Source of the DNA: Sporosarcina cascadiensis
GTDB lineage: Bacteria > Bacillota > Bacilli > Bacillales_A > Planococcaceae
Length of the DNA stretch: 64,000 nucleotides
Reading direction: 5' to 3'
Assembly: GCF_009650995.1 (NCBI RefSeq)
Contig: NZ_WHVV01000001.1
Span: 387,885 to 451,884 of the forward strand
Made by a program: the position numbers and the translations under genes. The notes under the pieces were generated by a model. The model made no database searches. It saw only the letters and a program-made list of their open reading frames with translations, and was not told the DNA's origin. Every line of letters starts with the position of its first letter. The stretch's first letter is position 1. This document shows, one piece after another, positions 8,804 to 17,790 of this stretch.

Positions 8804-10294
8804 TTATGAATTAACGGAAGTTCCGCCGAATTTTTTACGCGCTTCATCCAATGCAATATCCGCGTCGGAATGAGGATATTTCGTATGGCCGATAATCTGA
8901 TAGTCTTCATGCCCTTTTCCTGCAAAAATAATGATATCCCCTTCATTTGCCATCTCAATTGTGTGGCGCACCGCTTCTTCCCTGTCACCGATGCACGCAT
9001 ATTGATCATGCGGCATACTCGCACTTAATTCGGAAACAATCGATTCATACGGCTCATCGCGTGGATCATCAGTCGTGAAGACTACATAATCAGCCGCCGC
9101 AGCTTTTTCTCCCATTATAGGGCGCTTCAGACGGTCGCGGTTTCCGCCCGTGCCAATTAAAAACAGCAGGCGTTTGCCATCTTTTTTCAATGGTTCCACC
9201 GTCGCAATCGCTTTTTCAATCGCATCGGGTGAATGAGCATAATCAATGAAAATGGTCAGCGGCAAAGAGGTTTCGACTTTCTCTAAACGTCCCTTCACTG
9301 TGGAGATGCCAGCGAGCAGAGGCAATATTTCCTCACACGTCATTCCCTTCGCATAAAGAGCTGCCACAGCAGCCAGCGCATTATAGACATTAAACTCGCC
9401 GATTAACGGCATTGTCACAGGGTATGTACCGTCCGGCGCAAGCAACACGAACTCTGTACGGTCAGAGAACATGTTGATAGAGGTTGCCTGAAATGCCGCC
9501 TTGACACGAATTCCATACGTCAAAACAGGAAAAGAAGTCACTTCCGTCATTTTGCTGCTCCACGGATCGTCCGCATTAACAACAGCAAACTTCTGCTGAT
9601 CAAGCTGCTGACCGAGCTGCGCGAACAACAAAGCTTTTGCGGCACTGTAATTCTCCATCGTTTTATGATAATCCAAATGATCATGCGTTAAGTTTGTAAA
9701 AACGGCAATATCAAATTCTGTTCCCGCCAGTCTTCCTTCAATCAAACCGTGAGAAGATACTTCCATTGTCATGGACTTACAGCCTTCATTCGCAGCCTGT
9801 GCAATCATTTGCTGTGTTGTTAACACGTCAGTTGTTGTATTTTCCGTTTCATACAGAATATCATTTAATTTGAAACCGATCGTGCCGGACACCGCGGTTT
9901 CCTCTCCGGACTGCCGCAGCATATCATGAATAATATTCCCGACACTGGTCTTGCCGTTCGTACCGGTTACGCCGATCATTTTCATTTGTTTCGAAGGATA
10001 GCCGTAAAACTTGGACGCTAGAAGCTGAATGGCTTTTGACGAATCTTCTACATAAACGACAGCTGTCCGCTCCTCATCTACCGTAATCGGTTCGCTCGCG
10101 ATAATCAGGCGGGCTCCGCTCAATAATGCATTCTTGACAAATTGGTGGCCGTTCACCGTATAGCCTTTCAAGCAGACAAACGCCCCTCCGTCCTGCACCG
10201 CACGCGAGTCCACCGCCAAGTCTGTCACTGTTTCCGGGACAGTTCCTATAATCGTTTTAACAGGCAGGACGGATAAAAGTTCAATCGTATTCAT
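8804..10294 (-). CDS. murE: UDP-MurNAc-tripeptide synthetase MurE, stand-alone copy
   Basis: MurE adds the third amino acid (meso-DAP or L-Lys) to UDP-MurNAc-L-Ala-D-Glu in the cytoplasm. Seen in the 496-residue protein are the ATP loop GVTGTNGKTS near residue 113, the NLTHDHLDYH segment, the carbamylated-lysine region SAAKALLF, and FTTDDPRDEPY near residue 410. That last motif is the third-residue selector. DAP enzymes typically have DNPR and lysine enzymes D(D/N)P(A/N), so DDPR is intermediate. The gene is not in a mraY-murD cluster here: it lies between prfC and a sensor kinase. RBS is GGAGGAAACT. Specificity is uncertain. Confidence 0.92.
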   Translation of the reverse strand: MNTIELLSVLPVKTIIGTVPETVTDLAVDSRAVQDGGAFVCLKGYTVNGHQFVKNALLSGARLIIASEPITVDEERTAVVYVEDSSKAIQLLASKFYGYPSKQMKMIGVTGTNGKTSVGNIIHDMLRQSGEETAVSGTIGFKLNDILYETENTTTDVLTTQQMIAQAANEGCKSMTMEVSSHGLIEGRLAGTEFDIAVFTNLTHDHLDYHKTMENYSAAKALLFAQLGQQLDQQKFAVVNADDPWSSKMTEVTSFPVLTYGIRVKAAFQATSINMFSDRTEFVLLAPDGTYPVTMPLIGEFNVYNALAAVAALYAKGMTCEEILPLLAGISTVKGRLEKVETSLPLTIFIDYAHSPDAIEKAIATVEPLKKDGKRLLFLIGTGGNRDRLKRPIMGEKAAAADYVVFTTDDPRDEPYESIVSELSASMPHDQYACIGDREEAVRHTIEMANEGDIIIFAGKGHEDYQIIGHTKYPHSDADIALDEARKKFGGTSVNS

Positions 10295-10465
10295 ATAGTT
10301 TCCTCCAATAGATTGTTAGATAAACGTGATAACTACAAAAAATAAATGTATTTTAGCTTCAAATGAAGTAAAATATATATAACCAATTTTTATCATCTTT
10401 GCTGTTTACATGTAAAAGTTTTTCATAAGATGAATTTTTGATTATATTTCGGGAGGTATAGAAAA

Positions 10466-11539
10466 ATGCCTGCACAGTATATCAACGAACCTCGTTATTA
10501 TAACTATTTTGACCTTTTTTTCAAACAATCACAAGATGCTATTTCTGTTTTTGATTTGGACAACCGGGTGATAACAGGAAATCCTGCTTTCGAAAAGCTG
10601 TACGGCTGGACATTAGAGGAATGCGTCGGTAAAAAAATACAATTTTATCCCGAATCTGAATTAGAAAAAGTTAGACAGCGATGCGAATTATTAAAACAAG
10701 GTGAATCCTTCACTGATGAACAAGTTATAGAACAGCGGAAGGACGGAACAATCTTTCAGGCAGAAATCAGCATGACGCCGATTTTCAATGAACAGGATGA
10801 AGTGATGGCATTTTCCTATGTCACTCGCGATATTACGTCTCGACTTCAGCTGGAGCAGAATAAATTAGAAATCGAAAGACTGCAGACAATGAGTATGATT
10901 GCAGCTGTCGTGGCACATGAGGTCCGCAATCCGATGACAGCGATTACCGGTTTCATTCAAATGATGAATCAGGACTCAACGAATCCTTACACATCTTTCA
11001 CTCAAATTATGGAAATGGAGATCAAGCGAGTAAACCAAATCGTGTCAGATTTTCTAATCTTGTCAGAACCGACTCTTCACAAGCAGACCTATTTCTCTAT
11101 AACAAATACGCTCAGAACAACGATAGAAGAATTTCAAAAAGAATTTGAGCTGCGCCATATCGCGCAGACCATTTCATTACCGGAACGAGACCTTTCATTT
11201 TATGGCAATGAATCTGCAATAAAGCAAGTTTTCTCTAATGTCTTATCCAATAGCTGTGATGCAATTGAGCAGGAGGGTACTATCGATCTTTCGCTGCATG
11301 TACGCGAGGATACAATTTCCATACGCATCCAGGACGACGGCAAAGGAATGGACAAAGAAACCCTTGAAAATATTTTCCAGCCGTTTTTCTCCACAAAAGA
11401 AGAAGGCACAGGACTCGGAATGATCATTTCTAAAAAGATTATTGTTGATCATAAAGGCACTCTGGAGGTCGACAGTCTCCAGAGTACGGGAACCACCGTT
11501 ACGATTACACTGCCGTTATCGGATCACGCGCTTCACTAA
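10466..11539 (+). CDS. PAS-domain sensor histidine kinase, sporulation-kinase-like
   Basis: A 357-residue soluble kinase has one PAS domain (about residues 15-128, with DISVFDLDNRV-like core and an ITSRL linker). It also has a HisKA dimerisation helix with the phosphorylated His151 in VVAHEVRNPMTAITG and a HATPase domain (N-box SNVLSNSCDA, DDGKGM, FFSTKEEGTGLGM). No membrane segment is present. This architecture is typical of Kin-type kinases feeding the Spo0F/Spo0B phosphorelay. There is no adjacent response regulator, which fits that group. RBS GGGAGG is well placed. The 3' end overlaps the convergent aldehyde dehydrogenase gene by 24 bp. The signal sensed is unknown. Confidence 0.88.
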   Translation: MPAQYINEPRYYNYFDLFFKQSQDAISVFDLDNRVITGNPAFEKLYGWTLEECVGKKIQFYPESELEKVRQRCELLKQGESFTDEQVIEQRKDGTIFQAEISMTPIFNEQDEVMAFSYVTRDITSRLQLEQNKLEIERLQTMSMIAAVVAHEVRNPMTAITGFIQMMNQDSTNPYTSFTQIMEMEIKRVNQIVSDFLILSEPTLHKQTYFSITNTLRTTIEEFQKEFELRHIAQTISLPERDLSFYGNESAIKQVFSNVLSNSCDAIEQEGTIDLSLHVREDTISIRIQDDGKGMDKETLENIFQPFFSTKEEGTGLGMIISKKIIVDHKGTLEVDSLQSTGTTVTITLPLSDHALH

Positions 11540-12922
11540 AGACAATTTTCCTTTATATGGCGGATAGCCGATCGGCAGCGTCACGGAAGTACTTTTCTTC
11601 ATCATAGATTTTGAATGAGTAAACGTATCAAAACTTGCTTTTCCGTGGTACTGATTCATACCGGACGGACCGACGCCTCCAAACGGCAGATGAATATTGC
11701 CGACATGTGAAATCGTATCGTTTATACACCCTCCGCCGAACGGCAGTGCCTCGATGAAGTGATCGGCGGCATTGTCGTTTTCTGTGAAGAAATAAGCAGC
11801 AAGCGGCTTTGGCTGCATGCTGATCTGCTGAATTGCTGCTCCCAGATCATCGTAAGGGATAAGCGGGAGAATGGGTCCGAAAATTTCTTCCTGCATACTC
11901 GCCCGGTCCCAACCGGATATACCCAAAATCGTCGGCTCGATATACAAATCTTCCGCATCTGTGCGCCCGCCTTCTAAGATATAAGACTGATCTTCCTCCA
12001 GAATGTTTGCCAGTCGGTGAAAATGGCGTTCATTGACGATACGACCATAGTCTGCGCTGTTTTGTGCATTTTTACCGTAAAATCTTTTAATCGCCTTCTT
12101 CATTTCTTCCAGCAGCTGATTGTAGATGGAAGTGTCTGCAAGAACATAATCAGGCGCAACACACGTCTGTCCATTATTCAGGAATTTTCCCCAGACGATT
12201 TTTTCTGCCGCTTTCTTAATATCAGCGGTATGATCGACCACCGCCGGGCTCTTCCCCCCCAGTTCAAGCGTTAAAGGCGTCAGACGCTCCGCACAGGCCT
12301 TCATGACGATTTTACCGACATTTGCACTGCCTGTGAAAAACACATAGTCAAATGGCGCTTGCAGCAATAGCTGTGTTTCTTCTTTTCTGCCCTGCACCAG
12401 GTGAATATAGTCAGATGGGAACGTATCCGTGATCAACTTTTCCACAGCTTCAGACGTATGCGGTGTATCTTCAGATGGTTTCAATACGGTACAGTTCCCT
12501 GCTGCAATGGAACCGATCAACGGATCAATCAGCAGCTGAAACGGATAATTGAAAGGCGCAATTACCAGAACACTCCCGTAAGGCTCCTTCACAATAAAAC
12601 TGGTAGCAGGCTGCAGATGAATCGGCGTTTTTGCTTTTTCAGGCGCCATCCATTCTTCTAGTTGATTCATAGTATGGGTAATACTCGATAACACAAATCC
12701 GATTTCTGTCACATATGCTTCAAAAGAAGGCTTTCGCAAATCTTTATGCAATGCCTCCATCAGCTTCTTTTCATTACGCTGAATCGCATCGTATAAATTC
12801 TGCAACATCATTTTTCGAAAAGATATACTGCGTGTCACACCCGAAACATAATACGCTTTCTGTTTGCTCATGATGATATCCAAGTACTCTTTTGTCATGC
12901 ACACATCATCCACGCTCCTCAT
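11516..12922 (-). CDS. Aldehyde dehydrogenase (class 3-like, YwdH family)
   Basis: The 468-residue protein is an NAD(P)-dependent aldehyde dehydrogenase of the short class 3/YwdH group. Visible are the cofactor-side FFTGSANVGKIVM, the general base in LTLELGGKSPAVV, and the nucleophile in NNGQTCVAPDYVL. Also seen are the conserved EEIFGPILPL and the C-terminal PFGGVGPSGMNQYHG. It oxidises aldehydes to acids; the physiological substrate cannot be read. The start ATG has AAGGAAG seven bases upstream. Its stop region overlaps the histidine kinase gene on the other strand, so the two transcripts are antisense at their 3' ends. Confidence 0.92.
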   Translation of the reverse strand: MRSVDDVCMTKEYLDIIMSKQKAYYVSGVTRSISFRKMMLQNLYDAIQRNEKKLMEALHKDLRKPSFEAYVTEIGFVLSSITHTMNQLEEWMAPEKAKTPIHLQPATSFIVKEPYGSVLVIAPFNYPFQLLIDPLIGSIAAGNCTVLKPSEDTPHTSEAVEKLITDTFPSDYIHLVQGRKEETQLLLQAPFDYVFFTGSANVGKIVMKACAERLTPLTLELGGKSPAVVDHTADIKKAAEKIVWGKFLNNGQTCVAPDYVLADTSIYNQLLEEMKKAIKRFYGKNAQNSADYGRIVNERHFHRLANILEEDQSYILEGGRTDAEDLYIEPTILGISGWDRASMQEEIFGPILPLIPYDDLGAAIQQISMQPKPLAAYFFTENDNAADHFIEALPFGGGCINDTISHVGNIHLPFGGVGPSGMNQYHGKASFDTFTHSKSMMKKSTSVTLPIGYPPYKGKLSLVKRVIR

Positions 12923-12954
12923 TTTCGTACTTCCTTCATTCTAACATGTTGGCC

Positions 12955-12993
12955 AAAAGAAAAAACTCCGAACGATGTAAAATGTCCGGAGTT
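12955..12993 (-). terminator. Terminator-like hairpin beyond a repeat block
   Basis: On the - strand AACTCCG and CGGAGTT flank a loop of 16 bases and are followed by TTTTCTTTT. The orientation fits termination of transcripts coming from the CadA-type ATPase, about 670 bp upstream, across the intervening repeat. Confidence 0.6.
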
Positions 12994-13039
12994 CTTTGTC
13001 AGCGGTCTTCATGAAAACGTGTGCTTGACAGTTTAATTG

Positions 13040-13612
13040 ATGAGCAGGTTGAGATTTATTGTGATTGCGAAATTTAGCGTGAGTGAGAGGAGACCGTTTC
13101 CCTGCGTTTCAGACGGACGCTTTCGGGAGGGCCCTCGGTGAGCCAACTGGTCGCTTCGCTCCCTTTAGTTGTCTCATCCTATCGGGCTGATCCTCCCCGA
13201 GTCGCCGTCTTCCACTCCGGTACACTAGGCTGGTTTTTCAGGACTTTTTATGTGAGTAGCAGTATGAGCATGTTATTTGAGACTATTATAAAAGGTATGA
13301 TTTTCATGCGATTCTTTTTAATCTGCAATGACTTAGATTCTTATCATTGCATTTGCAATGTCGAGCAACAAAAACACACCAACTAACTCGCACTCCGTAA
13401 AAAGGCAGCATGATGTTCATACTTCAAATCAGCGAAGGCGCAACTGCGGGGTCGGCCGTTGCCATGAGACTGCTGGCGCGTTCTTCGCCAGTAGGCTCAT
13501 GGCGTAAGGCAATCCCCCAGCGCCGGAGCAGGGCTAAACCGCAAACTCATACCTCATTCAAACTACATAAAAAGTCGTGCATCGTCACCACGCCACTAAA
13601 TCCACACACTGC
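13040..13612 (+). repeat. Type 1 composite repeat, copy 2 (A + spacer + B)
   Basis: The left flank (GTTGAGATTTATTGTGATTG) leads to the A hairpin at about 13092-13233, a spacer with CAGTATGAGCAT and TTTCATGC motifs shared with other copies, and a B unit from about 13430. It fills the gap between the P-ATPase stop codon and the terminator near 12975. Confidence 0.85.
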
Positions 13613-13661
13613 TGCACGTGACGGGTTGCCAAGCACAGATTTTAGCGCAGATGTTTTGTTA

Positions 13662-15764
13662 TCATTTGCTTCTCATCAAGCGTAAAGAATTTAATACAAC
13701 AATCACCGTAGCGCCCATATCAGCCATTACCGCCATCCACAATGTCAGCCATCCGGGGATGATCAGCAATAAAGCGATTACTTTTAAACCGAGTGCTATT
13801 GAGATATTCTGCAGAATGACTTGCCTTGTGCGCTTGCTGAGTTCAATCGTGTACGGCAGTTTTTCCAGATCATCCGCCATCAATGCGATATCTGCCGTCT
13901 CGAGTGCTGTATCTGTTCCTGCACCGCCCATGGCGATTCCGATATTCGCACTCGCCAAAGCAGGTGCATCATTGACTCCGTCTCCCACCATTGCCACTTT
14001 GCCGTATTGCCCAAGTGAGTGAATCATCGCTACCTTATCTTCCGGCATCAATTCTGCTTTCACTTCAGACAGCCCTAATTGTCTGCCGATTGCGGCAGCA
14101 GTGGACTGATTATCGCCTGTCAGCATGACGGTTTTTTCAATCCCCATATGATGCAGCTTTTCAATGATTGACAGACTGCTTTTGCGGACCTGATCCGCCA
14201 CAGCAATCATGCCGTCAAGACCTGTTTCCGACCAGACCATCATGACCGTCTTGCCTTGCTGCTGCAGCTCAAGTATCTGTTGTTCATAAACTGATTCCAT
14301 TTCATTCAGCTCTTTGAACAGATTTGGACTGCCGACATAGACCAGCCTGCCGTCCAGATCTGCTTTTGCGCCTTTGCCCGTAATCGACTGGAAGTTTTCT
14401 GCTTCTGTCAGGCGGTTCGGCAACTTTTCCGCTGCACGCATAATGGATGTGGCAAGCGGATGCTGAGAAAACTTTTCGATAGAAGCTGCCTGCAACAGCA
14501 GTTCCTCTTCTGTCAATGAAGAAACCGATACAATATCCGTCACTTCGGGGCGTCCTTCTGTCAAAGTCCCTGTCTTATCAAATGCGATGACTGTAATCTG
14601 TCCCGTTTCCTCCAGATGAATACCGCCTTTAATCAGCACACCGTTGCGCGCCGCATTCCCTATCGCTGTGACAATGGCGATAGGAGTCGAGATGACCAGC
14701 GCACATGGGCAGCCGACTACCAAAACGACAAGGCCTTTATAGAACCATTCGCTCCATAAACCGCCCATTGCCAGCGGCGGAATAATCATAATCAATAAAG
14801 AAATCACCAGGATAGCCGGAGTATAATATTTTGCAAAGCGATCGACAAACTGCTGTGTCGGTGCTTTTTCCGCCTGTGCCTCTTCCACCAAATGAATGAT
14901 TTTTGCAATCGTCGTATCTTCCGCGAGCTTCGTCACTCGCACTTGCAGCGACCCCTCTTCATTGAGCGTGCCGGCGAAAACTTCATTACCGGGCACTTTA
15001 TGCACCGGCACGGATTCTCCGGTGATAGCCGCCTGATTAACAGATGAATCTCCTTGTATCACTTCGCCGTCCATCGCAATCTTTTGACCCGGTTTAATCA
15101 GAATCACATCATTGATTTGAAGATTTTCTACTTCCACTTCAAATTCCTTGCCGTTTCGCAGCACGGTGGCTGTGGAAGGAGCAATTTCAATAAGTGAGCT
15201 GATGGAACTTCTCGCTTTATCAATGGAATAGCTTTCTAGTGCCTCACTGACTGAAAACAGGAATACGACAACGGCTCCTTCTGCCCAGTCACCAATTAAA
15301 GCCGCCCCGATAACCGCAATCGTCATCAATGTTGACATGTCAAACTCTAACTTAGTGAGGTTCAGCAGCCCTTCTTTTAACAGACTATAGCCGCCGATTA
15401 GAATCGCCAGCGCAAAAAGTCCGATTGACAGCCACGTATTCCCTCCATTGACTGAAGAAACAGCATATCCTGCCACCAGCAGAACAAGCGCGGCAATCGT
15501 CGTCTGATTTTCACGCTTCTGCCAAAACGGCACATGCTGTTTAATAATCCGCTGTTTTTCAGGGAATACTTTAATACCATCAAATGCGCCCGCTTCTTCC
15601 AACTGCGAAATCGAAGCATCTCCGGCAACAGTCAGTTTGGATGCTCCAAAATTAAGCTGCACATCTTCCACTGAAACGATCTGCCGAATATTCTTTTCAA
15701 ATTTCGCCGCACAGCTTGTGCATGATAAATTTTGCAGACGATATACGTTTTTCTCAGTAGCCAT
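13662..15764 (-). CDS. Heavy-metal P1B-type ATPase (CadA-like Cd2+/Zn2+ exporter)
   Basis: A 700-residue soft-metal ATPase. An N-terminal HMA domain carries CTSC (Cys15 and Cys18), the membrane metal site is CPC at 352-354, the phosphorylated aspartate is Asp396 in DKTGTLTEG, and TGES and MVGDGVNDAPAL are intact. CPC plus a single HMA domain and the operator type upstream point to Cd2+/Zn2+/Pb2+ export rather than copper. GGAGGGG precedes the start. The promoter region has two CadC/ArsR-like inverted repeats, but no cadC gene is adjacent, so the repressor must be encoded elsewhere. Confidence 0.93.
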   Translation of the reverse strand: MATEKNVYRLQNLSCTSCAAKFEKNIRQIVSVEDVQLNFGASKLTVAGDASISQLEEAGAFDGIKVFPEKQRIIKQHVPFWQKRENQTTIAALVLLVAGYAVSSVNGGNTWLSIGLFALAILIGGYSLLKEGLLNLTKLEFDMSTLMTIAVIGAALIGDWAEGAVVVFLFSVSEALESYSIDKARSSISSLIEIAPSTATVLRNGKEFEVEVENLQINDVILIKPGQKIAMDGEVIQGDSSVNQAAITGESVPVHKVPGNEVFAGTLNEEGSLQVRVTKLAEDTTIAKIIHLVEEAQAEKAPTQQFVDRFAKYYTPAILVISLLIMIIPPLAMGGLWSEWFYKGLVVLVVGCPCALVISTPIAIVTAIGNAARNGVLIKGGIHLEETGQITVIAFDKTGTLTEGRPEVTDIVSVSSLTEEELLLQAASIEKFSQHPLATSIMRAAEKLPNRLTEAENFQSITGKGAKADLDGRLVYVGSPNLFKELNEMESVYEQQILELQQQGKTVMMVWSETGLDGMIAVADQVRKSSLSIIEKLHHMGIEKTVMLTGDNQSTAAAIGRQLGLSEVKAELMPEDKVAMIHSLGQYGKVAMVGDGVNDAPALASANIGIAMGGAGTDTALETADIALMADDLEKLPYTIELSKRTRQVILQNISIALGLKVIALLLIIPGWLTLWMAVMADMGATVIVVLNSLRLMRSK

Positions 15765-15802
15765 TCAACCAGCCCCTCCATCCATGCTCAGTTACAAAGA
15801 AC

Positions 15803-15886
15803 ATTCAATCACTCGTTTGATTGATTACTTTCAGTATATTCAATCCAATTATTATTGTCAATCAGGTTAATCAAATGATTATTTGA
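15803..15886 (-). promoter_or_regulatory. Sigma-A promoter with CadC/ArsR-type operators
   Basis: On the - strand TTGACA (15856-15861) and TATACT (15833-15838) are exactly 17 bases apart. A perfect inverted repeat TCAAAT-GATT-ATTTGA (15871-15886) lies just upstream of the -35, within ATTCAAATAATCATTTGATT, the form of ArsR/CadC operators. A second, looser repeat TCAATC...GATTGA (15805-15824) covers the start region. Occupation would block polymerase until metal is bound. Confidence 0.8.
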
Positions 15887-15894
15887 ATAACGCG

Positions 15895-15936
15895 ATAAAA
15901 AAAAGTCCTCGCAGGCATAGATCTTCTGCGAGGACT
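15895..15936 (-). terminator. Terminator of the RluA-family gene
   Basis: An 11-bp perfect stem AGTCCTCGCAG/CTGCGAGGACT is followed on the - strand by eight T residues. Confidence 0.9.
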
Positions 15937-15950
15937 GCAATGTGAAATAT

Positions 15951-16847
15951 TTATTTTGATCGAGTGATAAACATCGCCGGGACTGCCGCTTCAAATCGAA
16001 CTAATTCACCAGTCCGCGGGTGCAGGAAGGACAATGCCGTCGCATGAAGACCTAATCTTCGCAGCGGATTACTCGTTGATCCGTATTTCTTATCGCCCAA
16101 CACAGGGTGACCTATTTCTTCCATATGCACGCGAATTTGATTTTTCCGTCCTGTCTCAAGCAAAACTTCCAGCAATGAACACTCTTTATTAGCCTGAATT
16201 CTTTTATAATGAGTGATTGCGCGCTGTCCGCCATTATCATACTGGCTCGAATAGACTTTGAACGCACTGTTTTCAGTTAACCAGGAATCGATTGTGCCTG
16301 AAGCACTCCTCACTTTGCCTTGTACCAGCGCGGTATACATCCGCTCCTTTACTGACTCATTCCAAGAATTTTGCAGCGTTTGCTGAGCTTTTTCATTCTT
16401 GGCAAACATCATCACGCCTGATGTGTCTTTATCCAGTCTGTGCACCACAAAAATCCTGTTTTCAGGATGAATTCTACGTACATATTCCGTTACCTGCCGA
16501 TATGCGGTCATCTCCTGTTCTCTTGTATTAGAAGCAACAGAAAGCATTCCCGCCTCCTTATTGATCACGATGATATCGTCATCTTCATGCAGAATGGATA
16601 CGCCTGCTAATTTGGACACGTTGAGAGCGGCTTTATTACTTTGTATTTCAACCTTCTGGCCCGGCTGTAAAGAATGATTGTGCTGTGTTACTGTTTGGCC
16701 GTCCACCATGACCTGACCGCGCGTCAAAACGGATTTAACAGAATTCCGGCTGCTTTTTGACATAACTTGCAGTAAAAACGGCAGCAGCTCGGCCTGTTCC
16801 TGAACAGTGTATTCCGTTGTGTTAGATTTTTGTTGTTTTCTTTTCAT
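15951..16847 (-). CDS. RluA-family pseudouridine synthase with S4 domain
   Basis: The 298-residue protein has an N-terminal S4 RNA-binding segment (about residues 20-90: SVLTRGQVMVDG...QPGQKVEI) and the RluA catalytic domain with the active aspartate in FVVHRLDKDTSGVMMF. It also has the late family motif GRKNQIRVHMEEIGHPVLGD. It isomerises uridines in rRNA or tRNA. The exact target cannot be read, and a second paralogue lies near 31 kb. GGAGG is well placed before ATG. It sits between a type 1 repeat and its own terminator, and is monocistronic. Confidence 0.9.
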   Translation of the reverse strand: MKRKQQKSNTTEYTVQEQAELLPFLLQVMSKSSRNSVKSVLTRGQVMVDGQTVTQHNHSLQPGQKVEIQSNKAALNVSKLAGVSILHEDDDIIVINKEAGMLSVASNTREQEMTAYRQVTEYVRRIHPENRIFVVHRLDKDTSGVMMFAKNEKAQQTLQNSWNESVKERMYTALVQGKVRSASGTIDSWLTENSAFKVYSSQYDNGGQRAITHYKRIQANKECSLLEVLLETGRKNQIRVHMEEIGHPVLGDKKYGSTSNPLRRLGLHATALSFLHPRTGELVRFEAAVPAMFITRSK

Positions 16848-16904
16848 AAAATTAACCTCCGACGTGGAAATGTTTTATACATTTTTTAATTAAGGCTCTT
16901 TACC

Positions 16905-17230
16905 AATACATGTGGTTGACATTCTATTACCTGAGCAGTTTGAGATTTGACTGTAATTGTAGAGTATATGGTAAGTGGGAAGTGACCGTTTCCCTGCGTT
17001 CCAGGCGGACGCGTGTCCTGCGGGCCCTCGGTGAGCCAAGCGAACAGCTAAGGGTTCGCTTTGCCTTAATTTCTGCGTTCTTTGCAGAAATTAAGGCAGT
17101 GATGCACGCTTTTCGCCAGTAGGCTCATAGCGTAAGGCAATCCCCCGGCGCCGAAGCAGGTCTAAACTGCAAACTCACACTTCATTCAAACTTCCTGCAA
17201 AGTCGAGCAACGAAACCCCTAATTAGTCGA
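16905..17230 (+). repeat. Type 1 composite repeat, copy 3 (A 5' part fused to B 3' part)
   Basis: The left flank CTGAGCAGTTTGAGATTTG and the A start (about 16984-17040) pass through an inserted hairpin into the second half of a B unit (CGCCAGTAGGCTCATAGCG onwards, from about 17110). The A 3' half, the spacer and the B 5' half are missing. The junction holds a perfect hairpin with 14-bp arms at 17063-17076 and 17084-17097 and loop GTTCTTT. Confidence 0.8.
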
Positions 17231-17285
17231 GAACCGTTTTTTGTGCAGATTTTATTTTGAGGAACAATAATTTTTTCATTATAAT

Positions 17286-17328
17286 ATAGAAAAGAGACCC
17301 CTAGGCATCCGGCCTAATAGGGTCTCTT
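17286..17328 (-). terminator. Terminator of the tRNA-Val transcript
   Basis: On the - strand AGAGACCCTATTAGGCC and its partner form a long stem followed by TTTTC. It is placed about 50 bases after the tRNA. Confidence 0.85.
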
Positions 17329-17378
17329 ATTGTTAAAAACCGTTGTTCCGACGGTAATTAACTTAGGTTTGGCACCTA

Positions 17379-17451
17379 TGATTCCTACTGGGCTCGAACC
17401 AGCGACCTCCACCCTGTCAAGGTGGCGCTCTCCCAGCTGAGCTAAGGAATC
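17379..17451 (-). tRNA. tRNA-Val(GAC)
   Basis: The - strand folds into a complete cloverleaf: acceptor GATTCCT/AGGAATC, D arm GCTCAGCTGGGAGAGC, anticodon stem CCACC/GGTGG with loop TTGACAG (anticodon GAC), and T arm around TTCGAAC. The discriminator is A and CCA is not encoded. GAC reads GUC and GUU valine codons. It is a lone tRNA gene with its own terminator. Confidence 0.95.
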
Positions 17452-17549
17452 GAATTGAACTGCTATGTGCATACTGTGATAAACAAGTCATCTTGTATAA
17501 GCACAAATACTATAATAGCATCTTCTTCATTCATTGTAAATAGACAAAT

Positions 17550-17592
17550 TAAAAATCGGTAATTTCCCTGATCTGCGCAGAAAAATTACCGA
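17550..17592 (-). terminator. Terminator of the 49-residue small gene
   Basis: CGGTAATTT and AAATTACCG flank a loop of about 16 bases and are followed on the - strand by TTTTTAATTT. Confidence 0.8.
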
Positions 17593-17640
17593 CTTTCATA
17601 TACCACTTTTACATTTGCCAGTTGAAACACTCCTTTTCGC

Positions 17641-17790
17641 TTACTGCATATGTGTTACAGATTCTTCTGACTGCGCCTGCTCAAAATACAAAAATTCTTC
17701 ATGATCCAACTCGCTGATTCGTTCTTTATTAATCCCGTGTGCTAAATGACCTTCAAATAAATTTTCAAACCAGATGTCTTGATTCTCCAT
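17641..17790 (-). CDS. Small acidic protein of 49 residues, unknown function
   Basis: A short frame starts with ATG after AAAAAAGGAG at correct spacing and ends in TAA just before a strong terminator, so it has the full dress of a real gene. The product begins MENQDIWFENLFEGHLAHGI and is acidic, soluble and without cysteine or membrane segments. I do not recognise it. It lies alone between tRNA-Val and the TRAP operon on the same strand. Confidence 0.7.
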   Translation of the reverse strand: MENQDIWFENLFEGHLAHGINKERISELDHEEFLYFEQAQSEESVTHMQ

